A stretch of 64,000 nucleotides of DNA from Acidobacteriota bacterium (lineage in GTDB: Bacteria > Acidobacteriota > Blastocatellia > UBA7656): assembly GCA_040754075.1 (NCBI GenBank), contig JBFMDH010000009.1, positions 62,001-126,000 of the forward strand. The letters run 5' to 3'. Positions 1 through 8,369 of the stretch are shown one piece after another. The number at the start of each line of letters is the position of its first letter. Within the stretch, counting starts at the first letter, position 1. A model generated the notes under the pieces. It searched no databases. It worked only from the letters and a program-made list of their open reading frames with translations, and had not been told where the DNA came from. Both the position numbers and the translations under genes were made by a program.

Positions 1-1427
1 AACGCACAGGGCGCAAGCTGCCAGCGATTGAACAGAAGGCTTTGCGATATCTTGGTGAAGGGATTGCCCGGTTGCGTTCGTTTGTCACACCAGGCGGAGG
101 ATATGCGTACTTCAACGGCTCAAGCCCGGATGTGCCGCTTACTGCCTACATCGCGCGTTTCCTGAGTGAAGCCGGAGAATTTGCAGCGGTTGATGAAGCG
201 GCGCTTGACGGAGCGCGCCGTTATTTAGCCCATGAACAGCGCGTTGATGGTGGGTGGAGCGCCTATGGTTATGCAGGTTCCAATGAATCATCGGCAAGGG
301 TTTCGGCAACCGTTGTTTGCTCACTGGTCTTTTCGCAAGCGCAATCAGCAGCGGATTCAAAGCCTACGGAAAACGACCCGCAAAAAGCCATTGTCAGAGG
401 CTTGGATTTTCTGGCGCGCGCCACACGCGAAGGCGATGATGCTTATGCGCTGGCGCTTTATGTGCTGGCGGCGCTCAAAGCCGGACGGGTAGAGGCGGCA
501 AGCGAATCTGCGAACACACTATTGAAACTGGCAAATGCATCATCGGGCGCATTGCACTGGGGGGTTGATTACACGCCTTATTACGGCTGGGGGCGCGCGG
601 GGAAAATCGAAACCACAGGGCTTGCTGTTGAAGCATTGATGACCCTCAGCCAACAACCTAACGTGAAAGAGCGTGAAGCGTTTGCGCAGGCGGCGCGGCG
701 CGGCTTGCTTTTCATTGTGCAGAGCAAGGATGAATATGGCATCTGGTATTCAACGCAGGCAACTATCAATGCGTTGCGGGCAATTATTGCGGTGGCTTCG
801 CAGGACGACACTGTGAAATTATCAACCTTGAAGTTTGAAATTCAGGTTGATGACGGGGCTTCACAAATCGTTGAAGTGAAGGTTGACGCAGGTGAACCGG
901 CTTTGGTTGATTTGACGGCGAGGTTCCCGCAAATCTTTGACATAGCGGGGACGCATCGCGTGAGCTTGCGAACCGAGGCTTCGCGCACCTTGAGCGCCGC
1001 AGTGGTTACCCGTTCAACCTTGAGATGGGATGACAAAGATGCGCGAGGCATCAGCGATGATGGGGCGCTGCGCTTGCGTGTCGGGTTCGACAAAACCGAA
1101 ATCAAGCAGGGCGAAACCGTCACTTGTACGGTTCACGCCGAGCGCGTCGCATCCGGCTACGGCATGATGTTGCTTGAAGTCGGATTGCCACCGGGGGTGG
1201 ATGTCGATGTCGAAAGTTTACGTCGCGCGTCGGTATCGCGATTTGATGTCACGCCCGACCGTGTGGTGATTTATCTCTGGTCAAAACCGGGCGGAATCGA
1301 TTTCAGTTTTACATTTCGCCCGCGACTGAAAATCAACGCCAAAGCGCAACCGTCGTTGCTCTATGATTACTACAACCCGGATGCGCGGGTTTCCGTGCCA
1401 CCGGCGCAATTTGTCGTGAACCGATAG
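1..1427 (+). CDS. alpha-2-macroglobulin family protein, C-terminal part (5' end outside window)
   Basis: The frame is open from base 3 with no start in the window, so the N-terminal MG domains and any CGEQ thioester lie to the left. About 474 codons remain. The first 250 or so residues are the end of the helical thioester-domain toroid, with motifs such as DGGWSAYGY and YSTQATINALRAI. A beta-sandwich receptor-binding-like domain follows and ends in YDYYNPDARVSVPP. Bacterial members of this family are exported or lipid-anchored periplasmic protease traps, often paired with PBP1C. No such partner is visible here. The family call is confident; whether the thioester is present cannot be told. Confidence 0.88.
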   Translation, partial: RTGRKLPAIEQKALRYLGEGIARLRSFVTPGGGYAYFNGSSPDVPLTAYIARFLSEAGEFAAVDEAALDGARRYLAHEQRVDGGWSAYGYAGSNESSARVSATVVCSLVFSQAQSAADSKPTENDPQKAIVRGLDFLARATREGDDAYALALYVLAALKAGRVEAASESANTLLKLANASSGALHWGVDYTPYYGWGRAGKIETTGLAVEALMTLSQQPNVKEREAFAQAARRGLLFIVQSKDEYGIWYSTQATINALRAIIAVASQDDTVKLSTLKFEIQVDDGASQIVEVKVDAGEPALVDLTARFPQIFDIAGTHRVSLRTEASRTLSAAVVTRSTLRWDDKDARGISDDGALRLRVGFDKTEIKQGETVTCTVHAERVASGYGMMLLEVGLPPGVDVDVESLRRASVSRFDVTPDRVVIYLWSKPGGIDFSFTFRPRLKINAKAQPSLLYDYYNPDARVSVPPAQFVVNR

Positions 1428-1430
1428 CTT

Positions 1431-1453
1431 TGCTTCATCAATTTGATGAAGCA
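1431..1453. terminator. 23-base palindrome after the A2M stop
   Basis: Two perfect 11-base arms (TGCTTCATCAA and its complement) are separated by one base, starting 4 bases after the A2M stop codon. No T-run follows, so it is only a possible factor-independent terminator. It could equally be an mRNA 3'-end stabiliser. Confidence 0.4.
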
Positions 1454-1641
1454 GTAGCGTGAAGAGGTGAGTTGACAACTTTCCTTGATTTCAGCATTCG
1501 CCTCGAAAATGGTTTTGGATTTTCGTTGGGTGAATGAAGTATGCCAGTTTAACTCAATTCACCTTTTCACCGCTTCATTTTTTGTTGAGCCAGATGAAGC
1601 TCTGGCTAATCCACGCTCACAAATGCGCCTTGCCGCGTGCC

Positions 1642-1671
1642 TTCACAATTTTTCAAGCGATGTGCTATATT
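1642..1671 (+). promoter_or_regulatory. candidate sigma-70 promoter of sucD
   Basis: TTCACA at 1642-1647 and TATATT at 1666-1671 are separated by 18 bases, with TG one base before the -10 box (extended -10). It lies 57 bases upstream of the sucD start. The rest of the roughly 300-base gap from 1428 holds no convincing gene. Confidence 0.45.
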
Positions 1672-1727
1672 GCTCGTCTTTTGAAATCAGAAATTTTCCA
1701 TCATGACTTAACCATTAGGAGATTAGC

Positions 1728-2600
1728 TTGAGCATACTTGTTGATAAAAATACTCGCTTGGTGGTGCAGGGCATCACCGGTAAAGAAGGCACTTTTCACA
1801 CCAAACAAATGATTGAATACGGCACCAACATCGTTGGTGGCGTCACTCCCGGCAAAGGCGGAACCACCCACGAAGGCGTTCCGGTTTTTAATACGGTTGC
1901 CGATTCGGTAAAACAGGCGGGCGCCAATGCCAGCGTCATTTATGTGCCGCCACCGTTTGCTGCCGATGCGATTATGGAAGCCGCCGACGCCGGCATTCCT
2001 TTAATCGTTTGCATCACCGAAGGCATTCCGGCGCTCGACATGGTCAAGGCGTTCGATTATTTGCAGGGCAAAAATTCGCGCCTCATCGGGCCGAATTGCC
2101 CTGGGATTATTTCTCCCGGCAAATGCAAAATCGGCATTATGCCCGGTCACATCCACAGTGAAGGTCGCATCGGCGTGGTGTCGCGCAGCGGAACCCTCAC
2201 CTATGAAGCCGTGCATCAATTGAGCCTTGCGGGATTCGGTCAATCAACTGCCATCGGTATCGGCGGCGACCCGGTTATCGGCACCACGCACACAGACGCT
2301 TTGCGACTCTTCAACGAAGACCCCGACACCGACGCAGTGATTATGATTGGCGAAATCGGCGGCACCGCCGAAGAGACCGCTGCGGCATTCGTGAAAGAAC
2401 ACATGAAAAAGCCTGTCATCGGGTTTATCGCGGGACAGACCGCGCCGCCGGGCAGACGTATGGGACACGCCGGAGCCATCATTGCAGGAGGGAAAGGAAC
2501 CGCTGCGGAAAAAATGGCGGCAATGGAAGCCGCAGGCATTCACGTTGTCAAAAGCCCCGCCGATATGGGCGCAAAGGTCGCGGAAGTGTTGGGCAAGTAG
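1728..2600 (+). CDS. sucD: succinate-CoA ligase (ADP/GDP-forming), alpha subunit
   Basis: SucD carries the phosphohistidine and CoA site of succinyl-CoA synthetase, which interconverts succinyl-CoA and succinate in the TCA cycle with NTP formation. At 290 residues it has normal length. The N-terminal CoA-binding Rossmann fold begins [20 protein letters not shown], the ligase part contains [11 protein letters not shown], and the active-site His is in GHAGAI near residue 246. The TTG start at 1728 is preceded by TAGGAG at 1716-1721, 6 bases away. The beta subunit sucC is not adjacent, as it usually is, so the two subunits are encoded apart in this genome. A methylmalonyl-CoA mutase at 30.8 kb would feed succinyl-CoA to this enzyme. 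Confidence 0.97.
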   Translation: MSILVDKNTRLVVQGITGKEGTFHTKQMIEYGTNIVGGVTPGKGGTTHEGVPVFNTVADSVKQAGANASVIYVPPPFAADAIMEAADAGIPLIVCITEGIPALDMVKAFDYLQGKNSRLIGPNCPGIISPGKCKIGIMPGHIHSEGRIGVVSRSGTLTYEAVHQLSLAGFGQSTAIGIGGDPVIGTTHTDALRLFNEDPDTDAVIMIGEIGGTAEETAAAFVKEHMKKPVIGFIAGQTAPPGRRMGHAGAIIAGGKGTAAEKMAAMEAAGIHVVKSPADMGAKVAEVLGK

Positions 2601-2606
2601 TTGGTC

Positions 2607-2685
2607 GTGCTTTGTACTTTGCGCTTAGTGTTTCGCGTTAATCAGGCTCGTGATGATCAGGTACGAGGCACAAAGTACAAAGCAC
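2607..2685. repeat. inverted repeat built from TTTGTAC-like heptamers
   Basis: GTGCTTTGTACTTTG at 2607-2621 is perfectly complementary to CAAAGTACAAAGCAC at 2671-2685. Both arms read as loose 7-base units (CTTTGTA, CTTTGCG, CTTAGTG against ACAAAGT, ACAAAGC). The left arm begins 6 bases after the sucD stop, and the right arm ends 9 bases before the ATG of the next gene. It fits the heptamer hairpins seen elsewhere in the window. Confidence 0.7.
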
Positions 2686-2694
2686 AATTTCTAT

Positions 2695-3006
2695 ATGACC
2701 GATAATCAACCGGAAAATAAAAAAGTCAAAAAGAATGCGCGCATCGTTTGCGCCAATGATAATGAATTCTGGACGACGCAAAAACAGTTCTGGAAATGGG
2801 TGCGCGAAGGGTTGGTTGATGTGACCGGTCAGCACCCGTTGACCGGTCGTTTCGCAGGCAAACGCGAGCGCTTGCTGGTGATGGTGCGCCATGTCATTTT
2901 GGACAATGCCAATCCGATTCACAAACAGGAGGTTTTAGATAGTTACACCAAACTTCCTCCACATATCACCAAGAAGCAGGCTAAAGATAATGAAACGTTA
3001 AAGTGA
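2695..3006 (+). CDS. hypothetical protein, 103 aa
   Basis: I do not recognise the family. The ATG at 2695 is chosen because the earlier in-frame GTG/ATG codons at 2650-2655 lie in the repeat hairpin and would add a peptide encoded by the repeat. The N-terminus is Lys/Asn-rich (residues 5-15). The middle has aromatic and charged motifs (EFWTTQKQFWKWVREGL), then basic GRFAGKRERLLVMVRHV, with no signal peptide or membrane segment. It looks like a small soluble, possibly nucleic-acid-associated protein. A hairpin with a T-rich tail follows at 3043-3085. Coding-like composition and clean boundaries support a real gene. Confidence 0.6.
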   Translation: MTDNQPENKKVKKNARIVCANDNEFWTTQKQFWKWVREGLVDVTGQHPLTGRFAGKRERLLVMVRHVILDNANPIHKQEVLDSYTKLPPHITKKQAKDNETLK

Positions 3007-3042
3007 ATCTTGGCAGCAATCGGTTTAGGTCTTCCATCGTTT

Positions 3043-3085
3043 GAGCATCAGCGAAAATTGATTCAGAGGTTTTTTGCTGATGCTC
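3043..3085 (+). terminator. hairpin with T-rich tail
   Basis: GAGCATCAGC (3043-3052) pairs with GCTGATGCTC (3076-3085). The stem can be extended by an A-run against a T-run, and TTGTGTTTTT follows. It lies between the small gene at 2695 and the permease at 3108, so it could end the first transcript or act as a leader hairpin of the second. Confidence 0.5.
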
Positions 3086-3107
3086 TTGTGTTTTTAATCT
3101 TCAATCA

Positions 3108-4472
3108 ATGCTCGAAAAATTATTTAAACTCCGGGAAAACCGCACAACCGTTAAGACCGAAATGCTTGCAGGCGCGACGACCTTTGCAACGATGGCTTAT
3201 ATCATTTTTGTGCAGCCTGTGGTGCTCGGTGCGGCAGGCATGGATGCCGGAGCGGTCTTCACTTCGACTTGTATCATCACGGCGCTTTCCACATTGTTAA
3301 TCGCTTTGCTTGCCAATTACCCGGTGGCGGTGGCTCCGGCGATGGGGCATAACTTTTTCTTTGCCTATGTTGTGGTGATAGCTCTCGGCATCAGTTGGCA
3401 AAAAGCGCTTGGGGCTATTTTCATTTCCGGCATTATTTTCATTCTCGCCTCGGCTTTTCGGTTTCGCGAAAAGTTGATTGCGGCGGTTCCCGAATCGCTT
3501 AAAAGTTCAATCGCTGCGGGCATCGGTTTATTCATTACTTTGATTGGCATGGAGTGGGCAGGGTTGGTGCGGCTGCATTCAGAAACCTTGGTGTCGCTCG
3601 GCGATTTGAAAAGCCCGGCGGCGATGGTCGCTATCGTTGGCATACTGGCAACCGCCATTATGCTGGCTCGCAAAATCAAAGGCGCGATTTTATTTGGCAT
3701 CGTCATCGCTGCGCTGGTAGCGATACCGCTTGGCGTTTTGAAAATGCCCGCGTCGGTTGTGAGCCTGCCGCCGTCGCTTGCGCCGACGCTGTTTAAACTC
3801 GATATTTGGGGGGCGCTTCGGGAAAATCTGTTTGCAATTATTTTTGTCTTCTTCTTCCTTGATTTATTCGACACCGTCGGGTCACTGATCGGGCTGGCGA
3901 AACAATCGGGTTTGATGCGCGAAGGCCAGATGCCGAGAATGGGACGTGCGCTTTTAGCCGATGCCATCGGCACGACCGGCGCGGCAGTGGTCGGCAACAC
4001 GACGATGGTCAGTTATATCGAAAGCGCCGCAGGAATCGCAGCCGGCGGACGCACGGGACTTACAGGACTGGTCATCGCTGGTTTGTTTTTCGCGGCGATG
4101 TTTTTTTCGCCGCTCGTAAGCGCCATCAGTGGCGGCTATCCGATAACTGAAAGTGTGTTGATTGGCGGCGCGTCGGTGACGCGCCGCTTTACGCTTTATC
4201 CGATTACCGCTTCGGCATTGATTGTGGTCGGCAGTTTCATGATGCGCAATGTGCGCGATATTGACTGGGATGATTTTACCGAAAGCTTACCGGCGTTTTT
4301 GACGATGGCGATGATTCCGCTGACGTTTAGTATCACTGATGGCATTGCATTCGGCTTTATTGCTTATGCGCTGCTCAAACTCGTCAGCGGTCGCTGGCGC
4401 GAAGCCCACTGGCTGGTTTACCTCTTTGCCTTTCTGTTTGTGTTGCGGTACGCGGTGCCCGGTCTGCATTAA
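3108..4472 (+). CDS. NCS2-family purine permease (AzgA/GhxP-like)
   Basis: A 454-residue polytopic inner-membrane protein of the nucleobase:cation symporter 2 family, adenine/guanine/hypoxanthine branch. These import purine bases with protons. Typical features are the N-terminal TEMLAGATTFATMAYIIFVQ segment, the half-helix motif AVAPAMGHNFFFAY near residues 75-90, and FFFLDLFDTVGSLIGLA near residue 245, which resembles the acidic substrate-site motif of the family. The usual Asn of the PAMGxN motif is kept. Length fits the AzgA group. No purine catabolism genes sit next to it. The exact base transported cannot be told from sequence alone. Confidence 0.92.
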   Translation: MLEKLFKLRENRTTVKTEMLAGATTFATMAYIIFVQPVVLGAAGMDAGAVFTSTCIITALSTLLIALLANYPVAVAPAMGHNFFFAYVVVIALGISWQKALGAIFISGIIFILASAFRFREKLIAAVPESLKSSIAAGIGLFITLIGMEWAGLVRLHSETLVSLGDLKSPAAMVAIVGILATAIMLARKIKGAILFGIVIAALVAIPLGVLKMPASVVSLPPSLAPTLFKLDIWGALRENLFAIIFVFFFLDLFDTVGSLIGLAKQSGLMREGQMPRMGRALLADAIGTTGAAVVGNTTMVSYIESAAGIAAGGRTGLTGLVIAGLFFAAMFFSPLVSAISGGYPITESVLIGGASVTRRFTLYPITASALIVVGSFMMRNVRDIDWDDFTESLPAFLTMAMIPLTFSITDGIAFGFIAYALLKLVSGRWREAHWLVYLFAFLFVLRYAVPGLH

Positions 4473-4528
4473 AGCGCATCGTTGACAAGGGCGTGAGTGA
4501 GGCTTAACATACAAACGCAATTTGACAG

Positions 4529-4600
4529 GCGCGAGTAGCTCAATGGTAGAGCATTGGCTTCCCAAGCCAAGGGTTGCGGGTTCGATCCCCGTCTCGCGCT
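4529..4600 (+). tRNA. tRNA-Gly (anticodon CCC)
   Basis: A complete 72-base cloverleaf: acceptor GCGCGAG/CTCGCGC, D-arm GCTC/GAGC, anticodon stem TTGGC/GCCAA around the loop TTCCCAA, a 5-base variable loop, and a T-arm with TTCGATC loop. Anticodon CCC reads the Gly codon GGG. The discriminator is T, as usual for tRNA-Gly. CCA is not encoded (TCA follows), so it must be added after transcription. Confidence 0.95.
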
Positions 4601-5059
4601 TCAACAATAACCTTTCCTGTGCAAAAGCATTCCCTAAATCCCGATAATGCCCTTAAAACGCTTGAGCCAACTTACAGGGATTACTTAATTGACAACTTTT
4701 TTGCATGATCTGTCGAGTTAAGCATTGAGATAGAATGGATGTAACAACTTCTCAGAAGGCTGACCCAAGGAATCGAGACATCTTTATCACAATCGCTTAC
4801 AGTTATTGTTGAGGATTTTGCTACAGTTGCAGCGCAATGTGAAAAGTGACGCGGCGACTTTCAGGCGCAACGCGAGTCATGACTTGGGAAATTTGTAGCG
4901 AATTGTTTAAGCTCTATCCGGAGCCTGACCTCTTGGCTAACCTCTGACACATTAAAGCCACCATACCTAAACGCCTGGTTTTGCCGCCAGCCACTCATAT
5001 CCAATTGATACTGCCCCCTAACCGGTTTGTATTATCACTTGTGCGCCGTGTGGTGCTAC
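4601..5059. other. intergenic stretch with no recognised feature
   Basis: About 460 bases after the tRNA. I see no ORF with a ribosome-binding site, no strong hairpin and no array. It is AT-richer than the flanking genes. Confidence 0.5.
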
Positions 5060-5557
5060 TTAAGGGTTCCTAAATATTTCATGAGCGCCACCTTCATTGC
5101 TGGCTATTTCAGACATAACTCCAGGCGCCGATTTAGTGGATAGCGAACTTACCAGTTCAGGGTAAGTTAATCTCAAATAGCTAAGTACAGTTCCGGGTTT
5201 TTCAAGAAGTCGCAAGACCCGTTGGGCCTCCAGTTGCAGGTGGATGATGGTGTATTTTCCTGCGTCGGAAATTAGCCGCTCGTAAGTTCGACTGACAACC
5301 CCATCAGGGCGCGGCATTTTTTGAAACCTGTGCTGGAAATGCTTGATTAATATTGCCGTCGAATTGTCGAAACGGCTACTTACGGTCAGCGGTTTAGGTA
5401 AAGGAGATTTATAAACCCCTTTATTTGGAGAATAGATCAACTTCAGCAAAGCCTTGACCAATAGTATGTCGTCCCATCCGCCTGAGCCCTTGCCTACCTT
5501 AATATCAATATTGGCATAAAAATCATTGTCATCTGCAAATTTTATAACAAAAGCCAT
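5060..5557 (-). CDS. hypothetical protein, possibly with a peptidoglycan-binding-like fold
   Basis: A 165-residue protein starting at the ATG at 5557 behind AGAGG, about 5 bases upstream. The central part (roughly residues 30-110) has the order of a PG_binding_1-like three-helix domain: a GSGGWDDILLVKALL helix, then DNSTAILIKHFQHRFQ and RPDGVVSRTYERLI. These resemble the pattern D-x2-T-x3-I-x2-FQ then PDG-x2-x3-T. There is no signal peptide, so a cell-wall role is doubtful; the domain may serve as a generic helical module. It is transcribed away from the regulator at 5764, and no other neighbour hints at a job. The domain suggestion is weak. Confidence 0.6.
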   Translation of the reverse strand: MAFVIKFADDNDFYANIDIKVGKGSGGWDDILLVKALLKLIYSPNKGVYKSPLPKPLTVSSRFDNSTAILIKHFQHRFQKMPRPDGVVSRTYERLISDAGKYTIIHLQLEAQRVLRLLEKPGTVLSYLRLTYPELVSSLSTKSAPGVMSEIASNEGGAHEIFRNP

Positions 5558-5763
5558 AAACACCTCTCTTTTTCAATTTGTTATCAGGTTATCGTTGGAA
5601 TCAGGCGCCGAAACTCTTACAAAAGACTGAGAATCTGCCGAGACTTTGCCCGGTAGAACGATTGCTTTTAATTTTGTTTCGGGCGTATAATCGCGCCCGC
5701 CAACATCTTCAAAAAATTACATCTCCTGCACACGAACTAAAGGCTATGACAGAGGTGGAACAA

Positions 5764-8043
5764 ATGTCTTTAGACGTATCTTCAAAGTATCTTCAAAATA
5801 ACTTCAAAGCGGATAAACCCGACGATTTATCCAGTTACGAGTTTGAAGATTTTCGTCTCGATGCAACTCATCGGATGCTGTATAAAAATGAAGAGGTCGT
5901 TTCGCTGACTCCGAAGCAGGTTGAAACCCTCGTTGCGTTGGTCGAACGCTGTGGTCAAATCGTCAGCAAAGACGAATTGATGAGGCGGCTATGGGCGGAT
6001 GCGACGGTCGAAGAATCGAATCTTTCGCAAAATCTTTATGTTCTGCGAAAGACGCTCGGTAGATGCGCGAATGGCAAACCGCTAATCGAAACCTTTCGAC
6101 GGCGCGGTTATCGTTTTAATGGCGCACTAAAAAATTCAACTGAAATTGAACGTCTAGTTGCCTCGGGAACCAAAACACTCGCCTGCACCGAGGAAAAGAC
6201 GAGCGTGCCAAGCGAAAACGGAGTCGAAACCAAAGCGGTTCAACCGATTCGACCGCATCACAGGCTGAATATTTCCCAGGTGGTCAGCAATAAAAAAATT
6301 TTTGCAGTATTGCTGACCACCATTGGTTTAGCCTTCGGCGTGTGGTTAGGCGCGCGACAATTATTGCGAAATTCGGAAAACCATCGTCGTTCGTTGCCAA
6401 CGATGAACCTCGCGCGATTCACCAATTCGGGCAACATCGTAACCGCTGCCATTTCGCCCGACGGAAAATATGTCGCTACAGTGTTGGATATAAATGGACG
6501 GCAAAGTCTTTGGCTGCGACAAACCGCCGCCGCTGCCAGAGGTTTACAATTGACGGCGCCCACAATGGTCGAATTCTGGGGCATTACTTTTTCCAAAGAC
6601 AGCAATTTTATCTATTACGTTTCGTGGGAAAGGAATCAATCTGATGCCGCACTTTATCGCATTCCCGCCTTCGGCGGGGTGGCGGAAAAAATCCCGGCGT
6701 TTTCGCTTGACACACCGATTACCTTCGCCCCTGACGGCAATCGTTTTGCTTATACTACGGCTATTTTAACCGCCACCGCCGAAAGCTATCTGGAGGTTGC
6801 CAAGGCGGACGGAAGCGAGCCGCAAACCTGGCTCAAACGTCCCAAGCCCTATTTCTTTGCCGTCTATCCGGGCGGCGCGGATTGGTCGCCTGACGGCAAC
6901 CATATTGCTTATGCCGCAGGTGGACAAGCGGACAACAAAGAATTAGGAATTTTTGTGCTGGATGTGGAGACTCAACAGGAAACTGCGCTTGCTTCGCGGG
7001 GTTGGAATCACATCGGGCGCGTGGCATGGTTGGGCGACGGCAGCGGCATAATATTTTCAGCGAATGAGAGAATGGACGAACCGCGCCAACTTTGGTTTGT
7101 TTCTTATCCTGACGGGATGACGCGCAAACTGACGAGTGATTTGCACGATTATCAAAGCGTCAGCGTGACGGCGGACGCGAAAACCTGGGCGGCGATTCAA
7201 ACTCAGGAAAATTTCGCGATTCTGGTTTCCGCCGGTGAAAATCTTTCCCGACCAAAAGAGATTTTTAAGGAGGTCGGCGCGCCGCGGGAAAAATTTTCAT
7301 GGACGCCCGATGGCAAAATCGTCTTTGCCTCACGCGTTGGAGGCAGTTGGGATATTTTTATGATGGATACAGATGGCGACAACAAAAAGCAACTGACCAA
7401 CGATCCGCACGACGATATTTTCCCGGCGGTTTCGCCGGATGGCAAGCACATTTACTTCGTGTCAAACCGCACCGGAAATTCCAATATCTGGCGGATGGAG
7501 ATTGACGGCAGCAACCTCACACAGTTCACTGACGGCGCAAATGAAACGTTTCCTGAATGTTCTCCCGATGGGAATTGGCTGGTGTTTCAAAGAGGTTTCG
7601 GCACCGAAACGCCAACCGTCTGGAAAATTTCGACCAGTGGCGGCAAACCGCAGCCTTTGCAAGAGCGTTTCGCGCAAAGACCGACTTTTTCGCCCGATGG
7701 AAAATTGCTTGCTTACGTTAGTTTGGAAGGCGAAATTTGGCGCGTTAAAATAGTTTCGTTTGCAAGTGGCGAATTGATAAAAAGTTTTCCTTTTCCCCTC
7801 AACATTGTTTCGCGCACTTTTCGGTGGACTCGCGACGGACAAAATCTGGCTTATATCAGGAAAACAGACGATGTTTTAAGTTTGTGGTTTCAACCTTTAA
7901 ACGGCGACCCGCCGAAACGGCAGAGCGATTTTAACGCCCAGTACATTGCTTTTTTCGATTGGTCGCCTGACGGAACATCGCTCGCCTTGACGCAATCCAC
8001 CAAGACGAGCGATGTGATTTTAATGCGCGACGCTGATCAATAA
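5764..8043 (+). CDS. winged-helix DNA-binding / TM / PD40 beta-propeller protein
   Basis: A 759-residue fusion common in Acidobacteriota. Residues about 20-120 are an OmpR/PhoB-type winged helix (SLTPKQVETLVALVE, then the recognition helix region VEESNLSQNLYVLRKTL and the GYRF wing). A basic/charged linker follows, then one membrane segment (KIFAVLLTTIGLAFGVWLGA, about residues 175-195). The rest is a TolB-like propeller with many repeats of the SPDGK/TPDGN type. The topology resembles CadC-like one-component membrane regulators, with DNA binding inside and a sensing propeller outside. The ATG at 5764 is preferred because GAGGTGG lies 6 bases upstream; an ATG at 5746 is also possible. The target genes and signal are unknown. 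Confidence 0.85.
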   Translation: MSLDVSSKYLQNNFKADKPDDLSSYEFEDFRLDATHRMLYKNEEVVSLTPKQVETLVALVERCGQIVSKDELMRRLWADATVEESNLSQNLYVLRKTLGRCANGKPLIETFRRRGYRFNGALKNSTEIERLVASGTKTLACTEEKTSVPSENGVETKAVQPIRPHHRLNISQVVSNKKIFAVLLTTIGLAFGVWLGARQLLRNSENHRRSLPTMNLARFTNSGNIVTAAISPDGKYVATVLDINGRQSLWLRQTAAAARGLQLTAPTMVEFWGITFSKDSNFIYYVSWERNQSDAALYRIPAFGGVAEKIPAFSLDTPITFAPDGNRFAYTTAILTATAESYLEVAKADGSEPQTWLKRPKPYFFAVYPGGADWSPDGNHIAYAAGGQADNKELGIFVLDVETQQETALASRGWNHIGRVAWLGDGSGIIFSANERMDEPRQLWFVSYPDGMTRKLTSDLHDYQSVSVTADAKTWAAIQTQENFAILVSAGENLSRPKEIFKEVGAPREKFSWTPDGKIVFASRVGGSWDIFMMDTDGDNKKQLTNDPHDDIFPAVSPDGKHIYFVSNRTGNSNIWRMEIDGSNLTQFTDGANETFPECSPDGNWLVFQRGFGTETPTVWKISTSGGKPQPLQERFAQRPTFSPDGKLLAYVSLEGEIWRVKIVSFASGELIKSFPFPLNIVSRTFRWTRDGQNLAYIRKTDDVLSLWFQPLNGDPPKRQSDFNAQYIAFFDWSPDGTSLALTQSTKTSDVILMRDADQ

Positions 8044-8327
8044 TTGGCTCACTCAAAATTGCCCGAACCCCAGATGAACCGGGTGTTATATGGTTTAGCA
8101 AACGACTGAAGTTCTGCGCTCGTTGATAAATTGAAAATGCAAACATCTCCTGACAGCAGCGGATGTTTCAAATCATCGAGCACAAGTGACAGTACGATTT
8201 CGCACTTCAAGAATTTTTTCAGGTTATTTGCCTGGGCTTGATAAAATCATCCACCGAACTTCTCATTAACGACAAGAAGCAACCTCAACGCAACTTTATC
8301 AAATCCAAATTCGGAAAACCTTTGTGC
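8044..8327. other. intergenic stretch, nothing recognised
   Basis: Runs from the propeller-protein stop to the -10 box of the kinase gene. I find no ORF with a start signal and no repeat. Confidence 0.4.
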
Positions 8328-8333
8328 TATGAT
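8326..8333 (+). promoter_or_regulatory. extended -10 element upstream of the histidine kinase
   Basis: TGCTATGAT (TG, one base, TATGAT) lies 36 bases before the kinase ATG. No good -35 box is seen at 16-18 bases. The local sequence TTTGTGCTA is shared with the candidate promoter at 13726-13755. Confidence 0.35.
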
Positions 8334-8369
8334 TGAACAGCACGGTTTTTATCGAATGGGAAATTTGCG

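Noticed and set aside
1485-1731. Two overlapping short plus-strand frames upstream of sucD.
   Set aside because: They overlap the candidate promoter and leader of sucD, and show no domain or start signal.
2650-2694. An earlier start for the small gene after sucD.
   Set aside because: The added residues would be translated from the repeat hairpin arm, so the ATG at 2695 is more credible.
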